Below are positions 1 to 5,045 of a DNA stretch of 7,079 nucleotides, one piece after another. Both the position numbers and the translations under genes were made by a program. The stretch's first letter is position 1. Each line of letters opens with the position of its first letter. Source of the DNA: Hyphomicrobiales bacterium (GTDB lineage Bacteria; Pseudomonadota; Alphaproteobacteria; Rhizobiales; Beijerinckiaceae); NCBI GenBank assembly GCA_900299065.1, contig OMIJ01000138.1:1-7079 (forward strand), in the 5' to 3' direction. Below the pieces are notes generated by a model that was not told the DNA's origin, did no database searches, and saw nothing but the letters and a program-made list of their open reading frames with translations.

Positions 1-324
1 CGGCTGGCCAAAGAGGCTGCCCGCGGCCAGAGTTGGGAAAAATAAAGTGCAGGCGAGGCCCAGCATGACCAATTGGGCCCGCAGTCCTGCGCTTTGCCCA
101 TCCGCCAGAAGCACACGAAAGGCCGAGGTAAAACCAAAAGTGGCATGATAGAGCACTAGGCCCATCAAAGTGCCGGTGAGAAATAATGCCGCCAATGTTG
201 GTGTCTGTGTAAACAGGATCAAGGAAGCCAAGCCGCCGACCATTGCAACCGCCGCCGCGGTCACCCGCATTTGAGGCTTGATGCTTGGTTGGCTGATGGG
301 CTCAAATGTTTCGATTGCTGACAT
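1..324 (-). CDS. YeeE/YedE-family membrane protein, N-terminal part (runs off the window)
   Basis: Reading the minus strand from the ATG at 324 gives 108 residues that are still open at the window edge. Seen: a polar start of about 20 residues, then three hydrophobic stretches at roughly 21-39, 44-64 and 83-103. Between the last two lies the pattern LYHATFGFTSAFR, followed by SAGLRAQ. From family knowledge, this small-residue/Phe-rich pattern is typical of YeeE/YedE (sulf_transp, DUF395) inner-membrane proteins, some of which import thiosulfate or related sulfur compounds. The substrate here is not known. A GGGGGA ribosome site lies about 8 bases before the ATG and supports this start. The gene is divergent from the isomerase gene, so the two share a 113-bp upstream region. 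The family call is from remembered motif resemblance; another small polytopic transporter cannot be excluded because most of the protein is outside the window. Confidence 0.7.
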   Translation of the reverse strand, partial: MSAIETFEPISQPSIKPQMRVTAAAVAMVGGLASLILFTQTPTLAALFLTGTLMGLVLYHATFGFTSAFRVLLADGQSAGLRAQLVMLGLACTLFFPTLAAGSLFGQP

Positions 325-358
325 AATGTGTTCCCCCATACCGCACAGCTGGCCTGTG

Positions 359-388
359 TTTTTAGAGCCCAGTGACCCTGCATTGCAA
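359..388 (-). promoter_or_regulatory. Candidate sigma70-type promoter for the YeeE/YedE-like gene
   Basis: On the minus strand TTGCAA (388-383) and TAAAAA (364-359) are separated by 18 bases and lie about 35 bases upstream of the ATG at 324. Each hexamer matches its consensus at about four of six positions. This is eye-matching only. TTGCAA is its own reverse complement, so it could equally be a -35 for the plus-strand isomerase gene, but no good -10 follows at the right spacing in that direction. Confidence 0.25.
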
Positions 389-424
389 CCCCTTTGCTTA
401 TTTAATAGGACTTTGATGCTGTCG

Positions 425-431
425 AGAGGAG
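425..431 (+). promoter_or_regulatory. Ribosome binding site fixing the start of the HpaF-type isomerase
   Basis: AGAGGAG lies 6 bases before the ATG at 438. An in-frame TTG sits directly before that ATG, but starting there would place an extra residue ahead of the Met-Pro, and the family needs Pro as the mature N-terminus. Confidence 0.7.
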
Positions 432-437
432 CGTTTG

Positions 438-812
438 ATGCCGCAGATCACCATTGACTATAGCCGGGGATTGGAGAGCGAACTCGATTTGCCTGAGCTT
501 GGCAATATTCTACATCGGGCCGTTGTGGCGACGGGACGCTTTCCTGTGGGAGCTATTCGCACTTATCTGCGCGGCTGCGATCATTCCATCGTCGGCGATG
601 AGGCAGCTGGCAATGGCTTTATCAATATTCAGATCCGGATCGGACCTGGGCGCAGCGCCGAGCTGAAAACCAGCCTGACCAAATTATTTATGGAAGCAGT
701 TGAGGTTAAGCTAGCTGATCATTTGGCGCGGCGACCATTTGGCGTGCAATTGGAAATCACCGAGCTTGATCCGGCCTTCACGCTCAGCCGCAATTCCATG
801 ATGCCTACTTAA
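438..812 (+). CDS. hpaF: 5-carboxymethyl-2-hydroxymuconate delta-isomerase (CHMI), tautomerase superfamily
   Basis: The 124-residue product resembles HpaF, which isomerises 5-carboxymethyl-2-hydroxymuconate in the homoprotocatechuate meta-cleavage pathway in the cytoplasm. The start Met is followed at once by Pro; in this superfamily Met removal leaves Pro1 as the catalytic base. Family-typical stretches are the ATGRFPVGAIR segment (residues 31-41) and IGPGRSAE (68-75), carrying Arg41 and Arg72 (Met = 1), which line up with conserved arginines of the known enzyme. The length is close to the usual 125 or so residues. The C-terminal LEITELDPAFTLSRN also fits. No other homoprotocatechuate pathway gene (HpaD, HpaE, HpaG, HpaH) is adjacent, so the true substrate may be a related enol acid. 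It is transcribed away from the YeeE/YedE-like gene and converges on the amidohydrolase with a 40-bp gap. Family is sure; substrate is inferred. Confidence 0.85.
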   Translation: MPQITIDYSRGLESELDLPELGNILHRAVVATGRFPVGAIRTYLRGCDHSIVGDEAAGNGFINIQIRIGPGRSAELKTSLTKLFMEAVEVKLADHLARRPFGVQLEITELDPAFTLSRNSMMPT

Positions 813-841
813 AGAAAAAGGGGCCAATTGTGATTGGCCCC
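811..841 (-). terminator. Intrinsic terminator of the amidohydrolase gene
   Basis: A perfect 9-bp stem, GGGGCCAAT (820-828) with ATTGGCCCC (833-841), closes a TGTG loop. Read on the minus strand it is followed by TTTTTCTTT (819-811), the U-rich tract of a Rho-independent terminator, starting 11 bases after the amidohydrolase stop. On the plus strand the hairpin lacks a T tract, though a second small hairpin (842-853) follows it, so any effect on the isomerase transcript would be weaker. Confidence 0.85.
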
Positions 842-852
842 AGAGCTTGCTC

Positions 853-1866
853 TTACTTGACGCCCAACAAGAGCTGAGCGTTTTTGTAATTGATCTTTTC
901 GCGATCCGCCTGAGACATTTCGAGCGATTCCAGAATGGCAATCGTGTCGCGAATATAGCCCGGGCCCTTTTCAGGATCGAAGGGGCAATCGGAGGCAAAG
1001 AGCACACGGTCAGCGCCATAGAATGACAGGCCGCATTCGGTCGCTGCTTTGGAACCAAAGACAGCTGAATCGGCATAGAAGTCTTTGAAATAGTCCAGCG
1101 GACGTTTCTTCATGCTCTTGAGCAGGGATTTGTAATCCTCATCTGTGGTGCGATTGCCCAGCTGATCCCAGCCAGGGCCCACGCGGCCTTCAAAATAAGG
1201 CACCATGGCACCCAGATGATGGGCCAGAACCTTGAGGTTGGGATAGGCATCCATGACGCCGCCAAAGACCAGGCGGGCCATAGCGGTTGAGGTTTCATAG
1301 GGCCAGCCAAAGGTCCACCAGATCTCATATTTGGACTTCTTCTCGCCGGGATAATCGGGCATGGACGCGGTACGCGAGGGATGCAGGAAGACCGGCTTAT
1401 TGTATTTCTCTGCAACTTCGAAGATCGGGCGGAATTCTTCCTCATCAAGCGGCTTGCCATTGATATTGGTGTGCAATTGGAGGCCATTGGCGCCATTCTT
1501 GATGACCCGCTCGAATTCCTTGGCGGCATTGGGTGAGTTCATCGGCAGGCTGGCCAGACAGCCACAAAAATAATCGGGCATTTTGGCGCAGAGTTCGGCC
1601 ATGCCATCATTGCCCAGTTTGGCAAATTCCTCGACTGCGGCGGGCTCGCCCAGCGCCTCGAGAGGGGGCATGCCCAGCGAGATAACCTGGGAATAATTAT
1701 GCTTGTTACGGAACATATCGACCACTTCCTTGCGGCGGTCGAGGTCGTAAATGGCCGGAATTCCGCGCATACGAGCGCCAATGTCGGCAACCGCGCCGGG
1801 GGTCGATAACATCTTGTCCCAAATGCCTTTTGGGAAGAAGTGGTTGAAACAGTCGATGTAACGCAT
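853..1866 (-). CDS. Amidohydrolase-superfamily (amidohydrolase 2, ACMSD-like) protein
   Basis: The 337-residue protein has the length and motif order of the amidohydrolase-2 family, which holds ACMSD, gamma-resorcylate and other non-oxidative aromatic decarboxylases and some hydratases; these are cytoplasmic metal-dependent TIM-barrel enzymes. Seen in order: IDCFNHFFP (4-12), GANGLQLH (125-132), PVFLHPSR (158-165, His162), VLAHHLGAMVPY (213-224, His216/217) and LFASDCPFDPE (289-299, Asp293). These match the family's metal- and substrate-binding positions, except that the first His of the N-terminal HxH is Phe7, with only His9 kept. The metal site is therefore reduced, or this is a subfamily with a different ligand. 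A GGAGGA site lies 9 bases before the ATG. The gene is divergent from the cupin pair and probably functions with it. The reaction could be decarboxylation, hydrolysis or hydration; I cannot say which. Confidence 0.85.
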   Translation of the reverse strand: MRYIDCFNHFFPKGIWDKMLSTPGAVADIGARMRGIPAIYDLDRRKEVVDMFRNKHNYSQVISLGMPPLEALGEPAAVEEFAKLGNDGMAELCAKMPDYFCGCLASLPMNSPNAAKEFERVIKNGANGLQLHTNINGKPLDEEEFRPIFEVAEKYNKPVFLHPSRTASMPDYPGEKKSKYEIWWTFGWPYETSTAMARLVFGGVMDAYPNLKVLAHHLGAMVPYFEGRVGPGWDQLGNRTTDEDYKSLLKSMKKRPLDYFKDFYADSAVFGSKAATECGLSFYGADRVLFASDCPFDPEKGPGYIRDTIAILESLEMSQADREKINYKNAQLLLGVK

Positions 1867-1908
1867 CCTAGGCTATCCTCCGGATCGGTTCAGGCCAAAG
1901 TGGAAGCA

Positions 1909-1936
1909 GACATAACGGGGAACGGGTTCCGGGCAA
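1909..1936 (-). promoter_or_regulatory. Candidate amidohydrolase promoter with a palindrome in its spacer
   Basis: On the minus strand TTGCCC (1936-1931) and TATGTC (1914-1909) are spaced by 16 bases, about 42 bases before the ATG. The spacer contains the palindrome GGAAC-GG-GTTCC (1919-1930), a position where a bound repressor would block polymerase. The hexamers match consensus only moderately, so this is a suggestion. Confidence 0.25.
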
Positions 1937-1988
1937 AGGAAAATTTATCAGTCCTACCGGCTGGTTTCCTGCCTGCTGCTTTCCCGCG

Positions 1989-2017
1989 TTGCTTTATCTT
2001 AGTGCAGGGGCTATGTC
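1989..2017 (+). promoter_or_regulatory. Candidate promoter for the cupin operon
   Basis: TTGCTT (1989-1994) and TATGTC (2012-2017) are spaced by 17 bases. The -10-like TATGTC is the same hexamer as in the candidate promoter on the other strand. It lies about 100 bases before the cupin start, which would leave a leader carrying both the GCAGATCTGC palindrome and the TTGGG-N11-CCCAA repeat. The consensus match is weak. Confidence 0.2.
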
Positions 2018-2066
2018 CCGTTCAGGCGATCTCGCAAAGGGGCAGATCTGCATAAAATAGCCGGAA

Positions 2067-2087
2067 TTGGGGGTCCAAATTGCCCAA
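2067..2087. promoter_or_regulatory. Inverted repeat TTGGG-N11-CCCAA, possible operator
   Basis: Perfect 5-bp arms are separated by 11 bases and end 32 bases before the cupin start codon. The geometry is like binding sites of LysR-type or similar dimeric regulators, which often control catabolic operons. Arms this short can occur by chance. Confidence 0.25.
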
Positions 2088-2119
2088 GTCCTGATAACAG
2101 ATCATGAGAGGAGCTTTTG

Positions 2120-2758
2120 ATGAGTGATAATTCGCGTGTCCAGAAGGGCGGGGCTGGCGCTGCCGAACTGGGCCATAATTCTGCGGCGCTCGATGAAAAG
2201 CGCCAGAGCATGTATCACAACAACAAGAACCGCGTGTTCGTGCGCGCTATTGCGGGCGAATATAATGTCAAGGAAGAGCTGACACGTCTGCGCTCGGTTC
2301 CGCGCGTCCGCAAGGCCAGCGAGATTCCCTTTGTCGATGGTCCTGCCTGTTTCAGCCGCCATTTCGTCGAACCCAAGGATGGCATTACCCAGACCTTCCA
2401 TATGCATCTTGAAGAATATGCGCCCGGAGCCAAATCGCAAAAGCATGGCCATGTGAACGAAGCGGCTTTCTATATTCTCGATGGCACGGGTTATGAAGTG
2501 CATGATGGCGTGCGTTATGACTGGAAGGCAGGTGATATTGCCATTGTCCATAACAATTGCGTGCATCAGCACTTCAATGCTGATCCCAAAAAGCCGGCCC
2601 GTGCGCTCGTGATCAAAACCAAGCCCATGTATCTTTTCCTGAACATGCTGTTCCAGAAAACCGTTGAAGAGCGTCCGCTCGAATTGCCGCCGGGAGCCGA
2701 GGGCTTTAGTGCGCGCGAACTGGACGAGAATTTCAACCATCCGAAAGAAGGATATTGA
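2120..2758 (+). CDS. Single-domain cupin protein, first of a paralogous pair
   Basis: The 212-residue product has a poorly conserved N-terminal part (1-90) and one cupin barrel at about 93-168. Metal-binding cupin motif 1 is seen as KHGHVNEAAFYILDG (His109, His111, Glu114), and motif 2 as GDIAIVHNNCVHQHFN with His149. Motif 2 lacks the usual Pro and Gly of the turn before the His. A helical-looking tail follows. The barrel resembles halves of gentisate-type ring-cleavage dioxygenases and related mononuclear Fe/Mn cupins, but the substrate and even catalytic activity are unproven. GAGAGGAG (2106-2113) lies 6 bases before the ATG; a TTG directly upstream is in frame but is not needed. The stop is one base from the next cupin's ATG, so the two are co-transcribed and probably translationally coupled. 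It shares HQHFNADPxKPAR with the second cupin. Confidence 0.85.
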   Translation: MSDNSRVQKGGAGAAELGHNSAALDEKRQSMYHNNKNRVFVRAIAGEYNVKEELTRLRSVPRVRKASEIPFVDGPACFSRHFVEPKDGITQTFHMHLEEYAPGAKSQKHGHVNEAAFYILDGTGYEVHDGVRYDWKAGDIAIVHNNCVHQHFNADPKKPARALVIKTKPMYLFLNMLFQKTVEERPLELPPGAEGFSARELDENFNHPKEGY

Positions 2759-2759
2759 T

Positions 2760-3374
2760 ATGGCCTGGGGTGAAGTTGGAAGTTGGCTGAGCGGCAAAAC
2801 CAATGAGCGGCTCTATCAGCGCTTGCTCGATGATGCACAGGATGCGCCCTCGCGTAATGGCCGCCGCAAGAAAGTGGTGCGGCCAAGCGAAATGCCCTGG
2901 GAAATGTCGCGGCAGGGATTGCTCAAGCATTTGATGAATGAAGCGATGAATACGCGTGTTGAAACGGTCGATGCATATATGCAGATCATTCCGCCGGGTA
3001 GTCGTTCGGGCAAGCATAGCCATCTGGCCGAAGAATGCGTCTATGTGCTCGAAGGTCGCGGCTATGACATTCATCAAGATTGCGATGTCGAAATTACCGA
3101 TCAGTTTGAATGGAAGCCACAGGCAGAGACAAAGAAATTTGAATGGGAAGCGGGCGATGTGATTTATATTCCCCCGGCGACGATTCATCAGCATTTCAAT
3201 GCTGATCCTTCCAAGCCTGCGCGATTGATCTCTTCGACCAATCGCATTTTCCGTCAGATTGGCCTCAATAATCTGACGCAATATGAAGATGCGCCGGAGT
3301 TTGATCCTTATGTGACTTTGGATGATGAGCTGGTGCGCAAATATTTGCGCGGCGAAATCCCGCTCAAGAAGTGA
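2760..3374 (+). CDS. Single-domain cupin protein, second of a paralogous pair
   Basis: The 204-residue product has one cupin domain. Motif 1 is GSRSGKHSHLAEECVYVLEG (His86, His88, Glu91 or Glu92) and motif 2 is GDVIYIPPATIHQHFN (His143), a more canonical version than in the partner. All expected metal ligands are present. Compared with the first cupin it carries about 17 extra residues between the motifs (around 107-129), including FEW twice, 11 residues apart. GAAGGA (2746-2751) lies 8 bases before the ATG, and only one base separates that ATG from the preceding stop. The frame stays open upstream inside the first cupin, but that longer start has no ribosome site and would add a segment read out of frame through the neighbour. 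An obligate hetero-oligomer with the first cupin, equivalent to a split bicupin, is a plausible inference. The substrate is unknown. Confidence 0.85.
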   Translation: MAWGEVGSWLSGKTNERLYQRLLDDAQDAPSRNGRRKKVVRPSEMPWEMSRQGLLKHLMNEAMNTRVETVDAYMQIIPPGSRSGKHSHLAEECVYVLEGRGYDIHQDCDVEITDQFEWKPQAETKKFEWEAGDVIYIPPATIHQHFNADPSKPARLISSTNRIFRQIGLNNLTQYEDAPEFDPYVTLDDELVRKYLRGEIPLKK

Positions 3375-3388
3375 GCGGCTGATGTGTC

Positions 3389-3426
3389 AAAAGCCCTCTG
3401 CGTCACGCGCGGAGGGCTTTTTGTTT
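3389..3426 (+). terminator. Strong intrinsic terminator after the cupin pair
   Basis: AAAAGCCCTC (3389-3398) pairs with GAGGGCTTTT (3412-3421). The stem continues through TGCG/CGCG, with one T-G wobble, to a 5-base loop, giving about 14 pairs followed by a TTTTTGTTT tract (3418-3426). It starts 15 bases after the second cupin's stop. It separates the cupins from the EutA-like gene, which must have its own promoter or rely on readthrough. Confidence 0.9.
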
Positions 3427-3440
3427 GGCCTGAGGGATGC

Positions 3441-3447
3441 GGGGAGG
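3441..3447 (+). promoter_or_regulatory. Ribosome binding site fixing the EutA-like start
   Basis: GGGGAGG lies 8 bases before the ATG at 3456. The frame is open back to a GTG at 3384, but that stretch is the terminator hairpin and its T tract, so the downstream ATG is preferred. Confidence 0.7.
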
Positions 3448-3455
3448 CTGTGGTG

Positions 3456-5045
3456 ATGAATTCAAAGAGACCGCACTCCCTCGCTGATCATTTGTTTGGG
3501 CTCAATGCGCATCATATCCATGGTGAAGAGGATGAGCATGATCATAGCCACGATGATCCTGATCATGATGTGCTGGAGCATGGCACGCGCGCCCTAGAAG
3601 CCGTGCCCTTCATCTCAATGGGTCTGGATATAGGCTCGTCCGGTACGCAAATTGCCTTTTCACGTTTGTTGATGCGCGGGCCGGGGGAGGCCGCGGCTTT
3701 GCAAAGGCAGGTCAAGCAGCGCGAAACACATTATCTCTCGCCTGTTGCTTTCACTCCTTTTCTCGATAATGGCCAGATCGATCTAACCGGTCTTCGCGAT
3801 CTTCTTGATGCGGCTTTTGATGCAAGTGGCATTACGCCTGATGAGATTGAGACAGGCGCGGTGATCATGACGGGTAAAGCCGCTTTGCGCGAAAATGCCA
3901 AAGCTATTGTTGAAGTGCTCGCGGATGAGAGTGGTGAAATCATTTGTGCCGCAGCGGGGCATCATATGGAGGCTATGCTGGCGGCGCAGGGATCTGGGGC
4001 CGTGCGTCTGTCGCGTGCGCATCAAAAGACAATACTCAATATTGATATTGGCGGGGGCACAACAAAGCTTGCGGTGTGCGAAGATGGGCGTGTGAAGGAT
4101 CTTTGCGCGTTGGCGATAGGCGGGCGTCTGATTGTCGTTGATGAAGATGAGGTGATTGTCCGGCTTGAACCTGAGGGCAGGGCCTATGCGCAGCACCTTG
4201 GGCTTGAACTGGCAATGGGCGCGAAGCTTTCCAGTCAGGATCGCCAGCGTATTGGGGATCATATGGCGGCATTGCTGGCCAGTGCTTTGGGGCTTGATGT
4301 GCCTGATGAGGATATTGCGGGGATTTACCTCACACAGCCCTTGCGCAATCTTGCAAAGGTTGACGAGATTTTATTGTCCGGCGGTGTTGCCGAGTTTTTC
4401 TATCAGCGCGAAACTAAGGATTTTGGTGATCTGGGTTTCTTTTTGGCGCAGGCGCTCAGAGTAATTTTTGAGGTGCAAGGCCTGCCCTGGACGCTCTTGC
4501 CCGCGCAAGAATGTATTCGCGCCACTGTGCTGGGTGCATCCGAATATTCCTTACAGTTGAGCGGTCAGACATCAACCATCAGCTCTCATGCTGCGCTCTT
4601 GCCGCGACGCAATTTGCCTGTGCTTTATCCCGTTATTGATTTCTTGCAGCCAATTGATCCAGCCCGTTTAGGTCAAGCGATCAAGCATCATCGTGCTGCG
4701 TTTGATCGGCTGGCAGATGATGAAGAAATGGTATTTGCTTTTCGCTGGCGCGGTGAGCCTTCGCATGAGCGCTTGCTGGCCTTTGCACAAGGGCTCGCCA
4801 TTGGTCTTGAGGATCTCATCAGAGCCAAAACCAATCTCTACATTATGCTTGAGGGTGATGCGGCTTTGTCGCTTGGCGCCATTCTATTGCAGGAGATTGG
4901 CATTGAGACTGAGCTTTTGATCCTTGACGGATTGGTGCTGCGCGATTTCGATTATGTCGATATCGGCCGCATGCGTGTGCCATCTCATATGGTGCCGGTG
5001 ACGATCAAGACTCTCATCTTCGAGCCTGAACAGAAGAAGACTTAG
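3456..5045 (+). CDS. eutA: EutA-like protein (ethanolamine ammonia-lyase reactivating factor family)
   Basis: The 529-residue product matches EutA along its length. EutA is an actin/Hsp70-fold ATPase that swaps damaged cobalamin out of ethanolamine ammonia-lyase. Seen: MGLDIGSSGTQIAFSRL (55-71, phosphate-1 loop), GAVIMTGKAA (134-143), CAAAGHHMEAMLAAQGSGA (164-182), LNIDIGGGTTK (194-204, second phosphate loop), IGGRLIVVD (221-229), LLSGGVAEF (306-314, nucleotide pocket), PRRNLPV (383-389), and the C-terminal YVDIGRMRVPSHMVPVTIKTL (500-520, listed as motif span). An extra N-terminal segment (19-42) has eight His among many Asp/Glu. No EutB or EutC is encoded here, so the client enzyme is not evident. 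It follows the cupin terminator by 29 bases and overlaps the convergent LigB-type gene by 4 bp. The family is sure; ethanolamine as the pathway is doubtful. Confidence 0.88.
   Translation: MNSKRPHSLADHLFGLNAHHIHGEEDEHDHSHDDPDHDVLEHGTRALEAVPFISMGLDIGSSGTQIAFSRLLMRGPGEAAALQRQVKQRETHYLSPVAFTPFLDNGQIDLTGLRDLLDAAFDASGITPDEIETGAVIMTGKAALRENAKAIVEVLADESGEIICAAAGHHMEAMLAAQGSGAVRLSRAHQKTILNIDIGGGTTKLAVCEDGRVKDLCALAIGGRLIVVDEDEVIVRLEPEGRAYAQHLGLELAMGAKLSSQDRQRIGDHMAALLASALGLDVPDEDIAGIYLTQPLRNLAKVDEILLSGGVAEFFYQRETKDFGDLGFFLAQALRVIFEVQGLPWTLLPAQECIRATVLGASEYSLQLSGQTSTISSHAALLPRRNLPVLYPVIDFLQPIDPARLGQAIKHHRAAFDRLADDEEMVFAFRWRGEPSHERLLAFAQGLAIGLEDLIRAKTNLYIMLEGDAALSLGAILLQEIGIETELLILDGLVLRDFDYVDIGRMRVPSHMVPVTIKTLIFEPEQKKT

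Larger units (their letters stand above)
1867..2119. promoter_or_regulatory. Divergent intergenic regulatory region between amidohydrolase and cupin pair
   Basis: These 253 bases hold no convincing gene. They must contain the promoters for both divergent transcripts. Visible elements are a GGAAC-GG-GTTCC palindrome (1919-1930), a perfect GCAGATCTGC palindrome (2042-2051), a TTGGG-N11-CCCAA inverted repeat (2067-2087), and GTTCAGGC present twice in direct orientation (1888-1895 and 2020-2027). No regulator gene lies next to the region in this window, so the cognate factor is unknown. Confidence 0.6.

Noticed and set aside
842..853. AGAGC-TT-GCTCT small hairpin as an independent terminator for the isomerase gene
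   Set aside because: The stem is short, with a 2-base loop and no T tract; at most it adds to the neighbouring strong hairpin.
2664..2759. Extended start for the second cupin inside the first cupin gene
   Set aside because: The extra 32 residues come from reading the first cupin out of frame, whereas the ATG at 2760 has a good ribosome site and follows the upstream stop by one base.
2102..2803. Long open frame on the minus strand opposite the first cupin (233 codons)
   Set aside because: It mirrors a well-supported cupin gene, has no ribosome site or recognisable motif, and arises from the codon bias of the real gene.
2733..3281. Open frame on the minus strand opposite the second cupin (182 codons)
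   Set aside because: It is the antisense shadow of a clear cupin gene, with no family features of its own.
3384..3455. GTG start for the EutA-like protein at 3384
   Set aside because: The 24 added codons are the intrinsic terminator hairpin and T tract. The ATG at 3456 has its own GGGGAGG site.
3783..4262. Open frame on the minus strand opposite the EutA-like gene (159 codons)
   Set aside because: The plus strand here encodes conserved EutA motifs; the minus frame has no recognisable content.
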